A stretch of DNA of 64,000 nucleotides, taken from a gamma proteobacterium HdN1 (GTDB taxonomy: Bacteria > Pseudomonadota > Gammaproteobacteria > Pseudomonadales > Ketobacteraceae). Numbering within the stretch: the stretch's first letter is position 1; every line of letters begins with the position of its first letter. The position numbers were made by a program, and so were the translations under genes. The DNA lies in assembly GCA_000198515.1 (NCBI GenBank), contig FP929140.1, forward strand, positions 3,818,527-3,882,526. Direction: 5' to 3'. The notes below the pieces were generated by a model. The model was not told the DNA's origin. It ran no database searches and saw nothing but the letters and a program-made list of their open reading frames with translations. Shown in pieces: positions 25,832 through 34,529 of this stretch.

Positions 25832-27044
25832 AAAGATTCGCAGTAAGTGCGTCGGTGCCAAGTTGCTGTTTTAGGCGCTCATTTTCTGCGAGCAGTAGTT
25901 TGTTTCGTTGATGCAGGAGTTGAGAGCGTTCCAGAAGGGCGGCAGAATCCTCTGAAAACTGCTCAATCAGGCGGCCCACTTCGGCTTGTTCTTCTTCGTT
26001 GTTGGGCGCGCTTGGCGTGCGTTCTGCAGGGGCAGTTTCGTGCAGTTTGGCGAGTTCTAAGTCGAGCATGTCCAAGCAGGTTTTGGCTTCGCGGGTGTTG
26101 CTATCCAGCGTTTTTGCCTGCTTGCGAAGGCGTTCGTCTAGTTCGCCGCCTTGGGCGATCAGCTGTTGCTGTAGTTCGGTGATGAGCTGGGTTTGTTCGT
26201 CGATGATGTGGTTGAGCGTGGCCATATGGGGGCTTGGGTCGAAATGGGCGAGGCTCAGCTTGGGCGTTTCAGGTGTAAGTGCGGTGGGCTCGCTTATTTC
26301 GGGGGGGGCTGGATTGCCTGCGCTCTCGGCAATGTGTGTTCTGTTTTCACGTTCCACATGCTCTAGATAGGCTTCGTGGTATACATAAATGACTTCACGT
26401 ACGGCAGCGGCTTCGTTGAAGGCTTCACCGGAAGAGACGAGGGCTTTGTAGAGGGATTGTTCGGCCTTTTTTTGGCTGTAGCCCGGCGGCGTCTCTGTTT
26501 GCAATAGGTCTACCAGCGGTTTGATTTTTTGCTGCAGTCCATCCAGCGCCTTGTAACGGCGGTTGATTGCGTCCAGTTGGCGTTCTAGTTCGACGATACG
26601 ATGCTGAAATTCTGCGGTGAGTTGATCTTTTATGCTCTGGCGGAGCTCTTCCGCATAACGTGCAATTTGCTCGGCAATCAATAGATAGGGGGTAAGTGCA
26701 GCGTTATAGGCTGATTGGCTGTTGGTGCTTTTTCCTTGTGAGCTCACCAAGCTCGCGATTTCTGCTTCTAGCGCCGTGCGCCGCAGTGCGTTTGCCTGGA
26801 GGGGGGGCTCTTGTTCAGGAGTAAAGGTGGCGTTGTTGCCGGGGCTGTAGGTGTTGGTTTGCTCGAGCGCGGATTCTAAGCCGCTGATCAGGCTGGTGCC
26901 GGTGATATCTGCCTTCAGCGTGTCGAATAAGGCTTGGAGTTTCTTCAGATTTTTTTTCAGGCGGGCAGCGTAGAACAACGAAAACACGATGATGATCGTT
27001 GCAAATATTCCGGCTTGCAGGGCGAGCAGATACTCCAGCTTCAT
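25830..27044 (-). CDS. Membrane-anchored coiled-coil protein of unknown function
   Basis: I do not recognise this 404-residue protein. It has one N-terminal membrane helix (about residues 6-27, A-G-I-F-A-T-I-I-I-V-F-S-L-F-Y-A-A-R), followed by long helical segments (about 95-180 and 290-400) predicted from their heptad-like L, A, E and Q spacing to be coiled coils. A proline-rich spacer lies at about 245-270. It could be a scaffold facing the cytoplasm. It faces the other coiled-coil gene (24155) tail to tail and shares its divergent promoter region with 27372. Confidence 0.75.
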   Translation of the reverse strand: MKLEYLLALQAGIFATIIIVFSLFYAARLKKNLKKLQALFDTLKADITGTSLISGLESALEQTNTYSPGNNATFTPEQEPPLQANALRRTALEAEIASLVSSQGKSTNSQSAYNAALTPYLLIAEQIARYAEELRQSIKDQLTAEFQHRIVELERQLDAINRRYKALDGLQQKIKPLVDLLQTETPPGYSQKKAEQSLYKALVSSGEAFNEAAAVREVIYVYHEAYLEHVERENRTHIAESAGNPAPPEISEPTALTPETPKLSLAHFDPSPHMATLNHIIDEQTQLITELQQQLIAQGGELDERLRKQAKTLDSNTREAKTCLDMLDLELAKLHETAPAERTPSAPNNEEEQAEVGRLIEQFSEDSAALLERSQLLHQRNKLLLAENERLKQQLGTDALTANL

Positions 27045-27207
27045 GGTATCGGGCAGAATCCTGAGGGTAAAGGGGGCGAGGTTGATGCAGTCTGTTTAAG
27101 TAGCGTTGATTTCAGTATGGTCAAGGATTGACGGGCTCGCAACGTTTGTGGTTTTCGTGATGGCGATTCGTTGATTGCAACTTTTCCGATTCCCCTAAAA
27201 TTTTTTG
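27045..27207. other. Divergent promoter region
   Basis: This stretch separates two divergent unrecognised genes. It contains no gene. The sigma-28-like site for the rightward gene begins at 27208. Confidence 0.5.
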
Positions 27208-27234
27208 TAAAGTTTCGGGTTCAGCGGCCGATGT
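27208..27234 (+). promoter_or_regulatory. Candidate sigma-28 (FliA) promoter
   Basis: TAAA (27208-27211), 15 bases, then GCCGATGT (27227-27234). This matches the FliA consensus TAAA-N15-GCCGATAA except for the last two bases. It is 138 bases before the next rightward start. Confidence 0.5.
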
Positions 27235-27371
27235 TGGGAATATGGCGGGCGTTTGAGGTGACATCTTTGTCGGCAAACGCCGGCGGGCATTTGGTTTTTT
27301 TATATTGTTCAAAAATATCATTCTGGGTCGGTTTTATGCAGTCAGCCCACTAACCGGAGAGGAGATTGATT

Positions 27372-29444
27372 ATGGTCGCCTTTGGTGCTCTGCATGGATA
27401 CGCGCATGGTGCAGGATCGTCATACGGTAACTCGCAGGTTTCACACGATCACCGCGCGCGGGCTCCGCGTGAATACACCGATATTAGCGCAGCGCAGTCA
27501 GTAGAAGCCTCGCAGCCAAGCGCGAAAGCGGGCTGGCGGGATCAGGCTGGCCCTTGGGTGGATGCTTCTTTACAGCGGCGGGTTGCCGATGCGCTTCCGA
27601 GTGCGCAGAGTGCTGTTCAGCCCGGCGGGAATTCGGTTTCTGTGTCAGCATCTTCGTCCACGTTTAACGCCACGCCTACGGGTTTCTCGGCAACTTCCAC
27701 GAGTTATTCTGCGAGCGCTTCGGGGTCTCATCTAAGCTATTCGAGCACCAGCGTGAGCATGGTTACATTGCCTGGTGCGCCTAGTGCGTCTAGTGCGCTT
27801 GGTGTCGGGGGTGCGCCTGCTGCGGGTGGCGCGGCGCAGCAGGATTTTAGCCCGAAGGCGGTTGCGGATCGGGTGGTTGATTTTATTTCCAAGCGGATTG
27901 AGCAGGAACGCGCCGGCGGGGCTTCCAATGAGGCGCTTCTCGCGCGCTTGCAGCAAGGCTTGGAAGGCATCCAGAAAGGGATGGCAGAGGCGCGTGATGA
28001 GCTTGAAGCGAGGGGGATGTTCGAGGGTGAGGTGCAAGACAATTACTTTGAGACGCTAGGCCGCTTGCAGTCAGGGATGGATACGCTGCGGGAGAATCTG
28101 GGGGGCACTCCACAGGCAACGACTCCACAGGCAACGACGCCACAAGCAACTGCGCCACAAGCAACTGCTCCACAGGCAGCTACGCCACAGGCGGCGACTC
28201 CACAAACAACTACGCCACAGGCAGCTACGCCACAGGCGACGCCAGCGCCACAAGCCCCGGTTAGTTCTACGCCAGTGAATGTGCCCGTGATCAAAGCGAG
28301 CACCTCAACGAGTGGTTCTGCGGTAAATCAAGCGCCAACGCAATCGCAGGCTCAGCCAAATCAGCCCCAGCCAAGTACAGGCACCACTCGAAGCAACTCG
28401 ATGCAGATCAATAGCGCTGCTGCACAACCTAATAGTGGTGCGGGTGGGCTTGGGCAGGGGGTTGTAAGCGATCAACGCCAGTTTAATTTGCAGGTAACCA
28501 CGCAAGATGGGGATGTGATTACGGTAAACGTATCTTCTTTGCGCGGCTTGCAGGCAGCAGCCGAGGGCTTGGGCGATAGAACTGGCGTTATGAGTTCTGA
28601 CGATCAATATAGTTTTGATGTGCAAGGCGAATTGGATGACGGCGAGCGGCAGGCACTGAATGATTTGTTTGCCAAGGTGAATGAAGTGGCTGCGAAGTTT
28701 TACGATGGCAACGTAGAAGCTGCGTTCAATCAAGCCGCGGCCATTGGCTATGATCAAAATGAATTGACGGGCTTTTCTGCCAATATGACCCAAACGCAGA
28801 CCATGATGGCAACGCAGGCGTATGCGGGAGTTGCGCAGGCCGGCGGTGGAGAGTTTGTGCAGGGTAGCCCGCATCTGTCGTCCCTACGCCAGTTTGCGCA
28901 GCAAATTCGCCAAGCGCAGCAGGAGTTAGAGGGTTCAGACAGCCCTTTGCGTGATGTGCGAGCGCTGTTCCGCGAGTTGCTGGCGCGCTTACCGGGTGGT
29001 TTCGGGGTGGGTGGCGAAAGCAATGCGGCGCAAGCACCGGGTTCGGTTCAAACGAGCTCTATTCAAGCGGGTTCTGGGCAAGCGACGGATGTTAAAACTG
29101 CGCCTGGGCCAAGCTCTACGACGGCGGCTTCTACACCAAGCACTTCAGCACAAACTGCTGTTTCTGAGCAAACCGATGCCAGTGAGGCAGTGCCTGCAGT
29201 GACGCCAGAAACGACTGGCGTACAGGCCAGTGAGCCTAAGCCGGATTCTGTGCCCGTAGCACAGGAATCTTCGTCGGAGCAGGAGGTCGATGGAACGGCC
29301 ACCGCCACAGCCACACAGGGCCAAGTCTTGGAAGGGGAAATTGTGGATGAACAAGTGACGGAGAACCCGCAGCAGTTGGCATGGCAACAGTTCGTGAATA
29401 CGGTGTTGGGTTCGGATACGCGGCTTGCTTGGGCGTTTGCGTAA
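27372..29444 (+). CDS. Unknown low-complexity protein with TPQAT repeats
   Basis: I do not recognise this 690-residue protein. It starts at ATG 27372 with a GGAGAGGAG ribosome site. The N-terminus is rich in S, A and G; a helical segment (about 155-240) follows; then nine T-P-Q-A-T-like pentads (about 246-290) and a Q/P/S-rich linker. A compact domain at about 370-490 (V-T-T-Q-D-G-D-V-I-T-V-N-V ... F-D-V-Q-G-E-L-D-D-G-E-R-Q-A-L-N-D-L-F-A-K-V-N-E-V-A-A-K-F-Y-D-G) looks conserved. A long Thr/Ser/Ala tail follows. No signal peptide. The possible FliA promoter suggests a motility link; it might be a hook-length-like or secreted protein, but this is a guess. Confidence 0.7.
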   Translation: MVAFGALHGYAHGAGSSYGNSQVSHDHRARAPREYTDISAAQSVEASQPSAKAGWRDQAGPWVDASLQRRVADALPSAQSAVQPGGNSVSVSASSSTFNATPTGFSATSTSYSASASGSHLSYSSTSVSMVTLPGAPSASSALGVGGAPAAGGAAQQDFSPKAVADRVVDFISKRIEQERAGGASNEALLARLQQGLEGIQKGMAEARDELEARGMFEGEVQDNYFETLGRLQSGMDTLRENLGGTPQATTPQATTPQATAPQATAPQAATPQAATPQTTTPQAATPQATPAPQAPVSSTPVNVPVIKASTSTSGSAVNQAPTQSQAQPNQPQPSTGTTRSNSMQINSAAAQPNSGAGGLGQGVVSDQRQFNLQVTTQDGDVITVNVSSLRGLQAAAEGLGDRTGVMSSDDQYSFDVQGELDDGERQALNDLFAKVNEVAAKFYDGNVEAAFNQAAAIGYDQNELTGFSANMTQTQTMMATQAYAGVAQAGGGEFVQGSPHLSSLRQFAQQIRQAQQELEGSDSPLRDVRALFRELLARLPGGFGVGGESNAAQAPGSVQTSSIQAGSGQATDVKTAPGPSSTTAASTPSTSAQTAVSEQTDASEAVPAVTPETTGVQASEPKPDSVPVAQESSSEQEVDGTATATATQGQVLEGEIVDEQVTENPQQLAWQQFVNTVLGSDTRLAWAFA
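28107..28241 (+). repeat. Nine 15-bp in-frame repeats (TPQAT)
   Basis: Nine 15-base units encode T/A-P-Q-A/T-T/A pentads. Unit-to-unit changes are mostly single bases, which points to expansion by slippage. The repeat makes a flexible Pro/Gln/Thr linker. Confidence 0.85.
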
Positions 29445-29536
29445 AACCGTACTGGTATTTTTGATTCGTCAGGGTGCATTTTTTCCTGCCATAATCCGAC
29501 CTTAGTACTTTTCGGTGCTTTTTGGGAGGGTTCGAG

Positions 29537-32500
29537 GTGCGTCTCTTTTCGCAATGGCAGGTGAGGGCTCTTGTGCGGAGCTTGGCGGTTGGGCTGTTCA
29601 TGGTTTTGGGGTGGACAGGCGCGGCGTTTGCGGGATACGGCAAAACGGCCGTTCCGCCCTCGCTGGCTCCGTGGCAGGCGTGGGTGATGCAGGGGCAGGC
29701 GGGGTGGCAGTGCCCGTTTTCACCGCAGTCCTTTGACCTGCGCGAGTGCGTGTGGCCCACTTCGCTTTTCTTGGCGATTGATGCAAAGGGTGCATTTTTT
29801 CGCGGGCATTGGCGTTTGTACGAGGCCGGTTATGTCGCCTTGCCGGGGGATGAGAAAGCTTGGCCGCGCGATGTTGCGGTGGGCGAGAGCGCAGCGCCTT
29901 TGATTGATCTGAATGGCAAACCCGCCATACATCTTGCTGCCGGAGAATATGAAATCACCGGCCGGTTTGCGTGGGAGCGTATGCCGGATTATGTACAGGT
30001 GCCGACCAGCATCGCGCTTTTGCAGGTGGAGCGAGACGGCAAAGCGGTGAATTTCCCAAGTACTGACGCAGAAGGCCGCTTCTGGCTGCGTGAGCCGCAA
30101 GCGGAAACTGGAGGAGGGAAAGCAGAGCTTGCGAGCTCTCGCCAAGAGGATCAATTGAATCTCCGCGTGTACCGCCACCTGATTGACGAGGTTCCGTTCG
30201 AGGTGGAAACCTTGATCGAAGTCGAAGTGAGCGGTAAGCCGCGCGAACAAGTCTTAGGCCCGGCGTTACTGGCCGGTTATACCTTACAGTCCTTTCAGGC
30301 ACCTTTGCCGGCGCGCCTCGATGCGGATGGGCAGCTGCGCGTGCAGTTGCGCCCAGGTAGCTGGCAGTTCCGAATCAGCGGATATAAAACCCAAGCCGTT
30401 ACCACCATTGCCGCTCCAGCCGCGACCGCTCCTTGGCCGGACCAAGAAATCTGGGTGTTCGAGCCTCGCCCCGAACTGCGAACGGTGCGGGTAGAGAACG
30501 CGACGTCGCTTGATCCGACACAGACATCGCTGCCTGCCGGTTGGCGGGATTGGCAGGCATGGCAAATCTTGCCGGAGCAGAGTTTGCAGCTCAAAGAGCT
30601 GCGCCGAGGGAACCCAGACCCAAGCCCGAATGAACTAAACCTAACACGTTCGATGTGGCTAGATTTTAGCGGCAAGGGGTGGACGGTGCGCGATGATGTG
30701 GTGGGGCAAATTCATCGCGGCTGGCGGCTACAGGCGGAGCCGGAATTGGCGCTAGGCGAGGTCACAGTGAACGGCCAGCCGCGCGTTATTACGCAACGGG
30801 GGCGCAATGACGCGCAATCTGCGCCCTCGGATAACGCTTTGGTGAAGGGCGCTTTAGGAGCGGGTGCTTTGATGGATGGCGTCGAACTGCGTGAAGCGCA
30901 GCTTAATTTGCGTGCGGTCAGCCGCATTGATGCCGCAAAGGGTGATACGCAAGCGCTAGCGCCGCGTAGCTGGTCGCTGCCGGTGGGCGGCTGGTGGTCT
31001 GATTTTCAGGGCGTATCTGCGCAGCTTCATTTGCCGCCGGGTTGGCGATTGTTTACGGCGGTAGGCGTGGATAACGCAGCGCCTACGTGGGTGGGTGGAT
31101 GGAGCGTTTGGGATGTGTTTTTGCTCTTGATCGCAACGGCCGCATTAGGGCGTGTATTGGGGAAAGGGGTCGGGGTCGTCGGTTTTTTCATGCTGGCGCT
31201 TGTCTACCCAGAAGCACCTACACTCCTGTTTATGCTTGTAAATTTGCTGGCGGCATTGGCCTTGTTGCGGCGCTTGGCGGCGGGCCGTTTGCGTGCAGTC
31301 ATTGGATTTTATGCACGCGCGAGCGCTTTGGTTTTGGTGGTAGCGGTGATTGCCTTTGCGGTAACGCAGGCGCGCTACGCCGTTTATCCGCAGCTGCAGC
31401 ACGCCAACCTGCAGATTTCAAATGATTCGGATGGCAGTGCCACAATGAATGAGCAAGCATTGGCGCCAGAAATGGCAGATCCGGCCTTGCCTGCGCCACC
31501 TGTAGCAGTGGATGCGGCGCAGCCTTTGGGGGCGGTACGCGAGCGCTCGTCGATGCCTTACAAGTCGATGCCCTACGGGTTGATGGCTTCCAAGAGAACG
31601 GCTGGCGCCATCACCGCGAGCGTTACCACCACGATAGACCCTCAACAAGCGGCGCAAACAGGGCCAGGCTTGCCGAGCTGGTATTGGGATTCTGTAACGC
31701 TGGCGTGGCACGGCCCCGTGGTTCAGGATCAGCGTTTAACGCTTTATCTGATGGGGCCTTTGGAAAATCGTTTGCTTGCATTGCTGAGAATTGTTTTGAT
31801 CGGTTGGGTTTTGCTGGTGCTGTTTAGCCGTTTTCGCAGCCTGTTTTCGGGCGGTAGTAGCTCATTACAAAGCGCGGCGACTCCCTCGGCTCCCATAATC
31901 TCTGCTACGCAAGCACGTAGCACACTTGCTGGATTGGCTTGGGTGGTGATTGGCCTTACTGGTATGGGCGCAACGGTTGCTCCAAATCACGCAGTTGCGG
32001 CAACGGTTGGGGAGGGTTTTCCCAATAACGAGATGCTTGAGGCGTTACGTGGCCGACTGTGGGGCGAACGCAATTGTACGCCCGCCTGCTTGGGGGTGGA
32101 GGCGGTACAGGTGCAGATCGACGGGTTGCGCCTAAATCTGCATTTAAGCGTGAGTGCGCAAGAGGAGGTGGAGCTTCTCTTGCCGGATAGCCAGCAACAG
32201 TGGCTGCCGCAAACTGTGGCAATGAATGGCGACACGTCTGTGGCGGCGATGCGTCGCGATGGCAACCGTTTTTACGTTGTGGCACCGAAAGGCGCAAGCA
32301 AAATCAGCGTGAGCGGGCCGCTACAGCGCCGCGATTCGTTTCAGTTGAGCTTTCCTTACCCGGTGCATAACGTTGCAACTGTGGCGCCAAACTGGAATGT
32401 CGACGGTGTTGAGAATGGCGTGTTGCGCGGCGGAGCCCTGTTGTTTGCGCCAGAAGTCGTGGAACGTGATCAGCCTAAGGTTGCGACTTTGGTTCAAGAG

Positions 32501-34009
32501 GCCGCTCCGCCTTTGGTACGAATTACCCGCCAACTCCAGCTTGGGTTGACGTGGCAGGTTACGACCCGCGTGGAGCGGATTGCGCCAAGAACAGGTGCAA
32601 TCGTGCTAGACGTGCCGCTCCTGACTGGCGAATCCCTGCTAAGTCGCGAGCTTGAAGTGCAAGGCGGTAAGGTGCGGGTGGCGCTGAGCGCGAATCAGCC
32701 TGCGTTGGAGTGGGTATCGCGCTTGGAAATTGCCCCTGAACTGGATTTGCTTGCGGCCACGGGAAGCGCGTGGTTGGAGCGCTGGCAGTTTGAGATTGCG
32801 CCGCTTTGGCATGTGGGGTTTGAGGGCCTTGCGCCCATCGCGTCTGAGAACCTCCCGACGTGGCAGCCGGTATTTGTCGCGTGGCCGGGAGAGAAGCTGC
32901 GGCTGCAAATTGAAAAACCAGTACCGCGTCTAGGCCAGACTTCCACGATCGACCGAGTCCAACTGGAGGCTTACCCAGGGGCGCGCGAAAGCCGCTATCG
33001 TTTGCATTTTCAGGTGCGCACCAGCAAAGGCGGGGAGCATGGCCTTGTGTTGCCTGAGGCTGCTCGGCTGACTGAGCTCTCGCTCGACGGGCAGGCGCTG
33101 GCGTTCTCCGAGGTGCAGCATAAAGTGAATGTTCAGATTGCGCCTGGAGTGCATCAAATCATCGTCGGCTGGCGCGGCCCTGAAGAGATGTTGGCGCGGT
33201 GGCATACGCCGCAACTGGTACTGGGGCAGGCGGGCGTCGATGGCGAACCGGTCGCTCGTAACGTAACCTTGGACGTGCAGTTTCCGGAAAACCGCTGGAT
33301 TTTGTGGGTGGGCGGGCCTGCGGTGGGGCCTGCGGTACTGTTTTGGGGTCTTGCTTTTGTGTTGGTGCTGATTTCTTTTGTGCTGGGGCGTTTGCCGCAA
33401 AGCCCTTTGCGCGGCTGGCAGTGGGCGTTATTGGCGCTGGGCTTTGCCAGCGGTGCTTGGCAGGGATTGATCGTGGTGGCACTTTGGTTTTTGGCGCTGG
33501 CATGGCGGGCGCATTGGCCTGCGGCGGTGTCGGATGCGCGCTTTAACTTTGTGCAAATCGGCTTGGTTTTGCTGACGATCGTAGCGCTGGGTGCATTCCT
33601 AGAGGCCATTCCCACGGGGCTGCTCGGAACGCCGGATATGGGCATCGTGGGGAATGGTTCCTATGGTTCGCAGCTCTACTGGTATCAGGATGCAATGGGC
33701 CAAGCCTTGCCCAGCGCGTGGGTGGTGAGTGTTCCGCTCTGGGTCTATCGCGGCTTGATGTTGCTGTGGGCGCTTTGGGTGGCCATTGCCATGCTGAAAT
33801 GGCTGCCGTGGGCGTGGCAGGCGTGGAGTACGCAAGGCTACTGGCGCAGCACCCCTAGGCCGGCACGCCCCAATCCCGCAAGATCGAGAGATCTGCGCGC
33901 AAACGATCCAAAGAAGGGTGAACCAAAACAAGGGGATCAAACTCCGGAAAATCATAGAAAGGAGGAACCGAATCACGGCGCAGAGAAATCAGAGGAACAC
34001 CGAGAATGA
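29537..34009 (+). CDS. Large multi-pass membrane protein of unknown function
   Basis: A protein of about 1490 residues that I do not recognise. GTG 29537 follows a GGGAGGG ribosome site and gives a signal peptide ending near A-F-A (about 32). A large periplasmic N-terminal part reaches about 520 and has beta-rich repeats. A group of four or so helices lies at about 525-630, a helix near 760, one near 800 (G-L-A-W-V-V-I-G-L-T-G), a second periplasmic part at about 830-1260, and at least five helices at about 1265-1450. The tail is a charged K/E/P/N-rich cytoplasmic segment. The last bases overlap the glutaredoxin-like gene, so the two are translated together. A cell-envelope role is likely, nothing more precise. 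Confidence 0.8.
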   Translation: MRLFSQWQVRALVRSLAVGLFMVLGWTGAAFAGYGKTAVPPSLAPWQAWVMQGQAGWQCPFSPQSFDLRECVWPTSLFLAIDAKGAFFRGHWRLYEAGYVALPGDEKAWPRDVAVGESAAPLIDLNGKPAIHLAAGEYEITGRFAWERMPDYVQVPTSIALLQVERDGKAVNFPSTDAEGRFWLREPQAETGGGKAELASSRQEDQLNLRVYRHLIDEVPFEVETLIEVEVSGKPREQVLGPALLAGYTLQSFQAPLPARLDADGQLRVQLRPGSWQFRISGYKTQAVTTIAAPAATAPWPDQEIWVFEPRPELRTVRVENATSLDPTQTSLPAGWRDWQAWQILPEQSLQLKELRRGNPDPSPNELNLTRSMWLDFSGKGWTVRDDVVGQIHRGWRLQAEPELALGEVTVNGQPRVITQRGRNDAQSAPSDNALVKGALGAGALMDGVELREAQLNLRAVSRIDAAKGDTQALAPRSWSLPVGGWWSDFQGVSAQLHLPPGWRLFTAVGVDNAAPTWVGGWSVWDVFLLLIATAALGRVLGKGVGVVGFFMLALVYPEAPTLLFMLVNLLAALALLRRLAAGRLRAVIGFYARASALVLVVAVIAFAVTQARYAVYPQLQHANLQISNDSDGSATMNEQALAPEMADPALPAPPVAVDAAQPLGAVRERSSMPYKSMPYGLMASKRTAGAITASVTTTIDPQQAAQTGPGLPSWYWDSVTLAWHGPVVQDQRLTLYLMGPLENRLLALLRIVLIGWVLLVLFSRFRSLFSGGSSSLQSAATPSAPIISATQARSTLAGLAWVVIGLTGMGATVAPNHAVAATVGEGFPNNEMLEALRGRLWGERNCTPACLGVEAVQVQIDGLRLNLHLSVSAQEEVELLLPDSQQQWLPQTVAMNGDTSVAAMRRDGNRFYVVAPKGASKISVSGPLQRRDSFQLSFPYPVHNVATVAPNWNVDGVENGVLRGGALLFAPEVVERDQPKVATLVQEAAPPLVRITRQLQLGLTWQVTTRVERIAPRTGAIVLDVPLLTGESLLSRELEVQGGKVRVALSANQPALEWVSRLEIAPELDLLAATGSAWLERWQFEIAPLWHVGFEGLAPIASENLPTWQPVFVAWPGEKLRLQIEKPVPRLGQTSTIDRVQLEAYPGARESRYRLHFQVRTSKGGEHGLVLPEAARLTELSLDGQALAFSEVQHKVNVQIAPGVHQIIVGWRGPEEMLARWHTPQLVLGQAGVDGEPVARNVTLDVQFPENRWILWVGGPAVGPAVLFWGLAFVLVLISFVLGRLPQSPLRGWQWALLALGFASGAWQGLIVVALWFLALAWRAHWPAAVSDARFNFVQIGLVLLTIVALGAFLEAIPTGLLGTPDMGIVGNGSYGSQLYWYQDAMGQALPSAWVVSVPLWVYRGLMLLWALWVAIAMLKWLPWAWQAWSTQGYWRSTPRPARPNPARSRDLRANDPKKGEPKQGDQTPENHRKEEPNHGAEKSEEHRE

Positions 34010-34284
34010 GCGCATCACAGGCAAAAAAAATCGAGCTGTGCTTATACCATACGGATCACTGCCACTTATGCGAACAGGCCGAAGCGCTCTGCACGGCGGT
34101 CTTGAATCCAGAGTTCTTTGCCTTAGAACTCTGCGATATTGCGCTCCAGGATGTGCTGATGGAGCGATATGGTGTGCGGATTCCCGTGTTGCAGGTCAAG
34201 GCGAGTGGTGAGGAACTGGGGTGGCCGTTTGATGCGGAGGGCCTGATGGCGTTTCTGGCGCCCGCTGCAGAGTCTTTATTTTGA
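34006..34284 (+). CDS. Glutaredoxin-like (DUF836) protein
   Basis: A 92-residue thioredoxin-fold protein: C-L-Y-H-T-D-H-C-H-L-C-E-Q-A with a C-x-x-C redox pair (C-H-L-C), and later the cis-proline stretch Y-G-V-R-I-P-V-L (about 55-62). It starts inside the stop codon of the giant membrane protein (ATGA), so expression is coupled. The pairing suggests that it keeps thiols of that protein or its substrate reduced, but that is inference. Confidence 0.85.
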   Translation: MSASQAKKIELCLYHTDHCHLCEQAEALCTAVLNPEFFALELCDIALQDVLMERYGVRIPVLQVKASGEELGWPFDAEGLMAFLAPAAESLF

Positions 34285-34395
34285 CTCGGTTCGCAGATTT
34301 TTTTCGCCGTTCGCTGACGAAAGTTGCATGAGGGAAACCGAAAAGAGTAAGTAACTCAGGAGGTTAGTGAGTAATTAAAAGTGTTGTTCAAGTGT

Positions 34396-34422
34396 TAAAG
34401 GTTTTTTCGGCAGCGCCGATAC
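34396..34422 (+). promoter_or_regulatory. Sigma-28 promoter of fliC
   Basis: TAAA (34396-34399), exactly 15 bases, then GCCGATAC (34415-34422): one base off the FliA consensus. Transcription would start about 100 bases before the fliC ATG, leaving a long leader. Confidence 0.88.
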
Positions 34423-34529
34423 AGTGTATGCAGGCGATGAATTACGGCCTCGATACGAGAGGCTGCGAGCTTTCGCAAACTCATGGCGCACTCGTAACGA
34501 CGCCGAGACGATACTAGCAGGAGAACACC

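Noticed and set aside
28107-28241. Possible CRISPR array
   Set aside because: The units are contiguous 15-mers with no spacers and are in frame within a gene.
28043-28303. Leftward frames rich in Cys, Gly, Val and Ala across the TPQAT repeats
   Set aside because: They arise from reading the 15-base repeat on the other strand and have no independent support.
29063-29760. Leftward frames at the end of the TPQAT-repeat gene and start of the giant gene
   Set aside because: They span two coding genes on the other strand and show only low-complexity residues.
33154-33645. Leftward frames within the giant membrane protein gene
   Set aside because: Antisense of membrane-helix codons; no start signals or family features.
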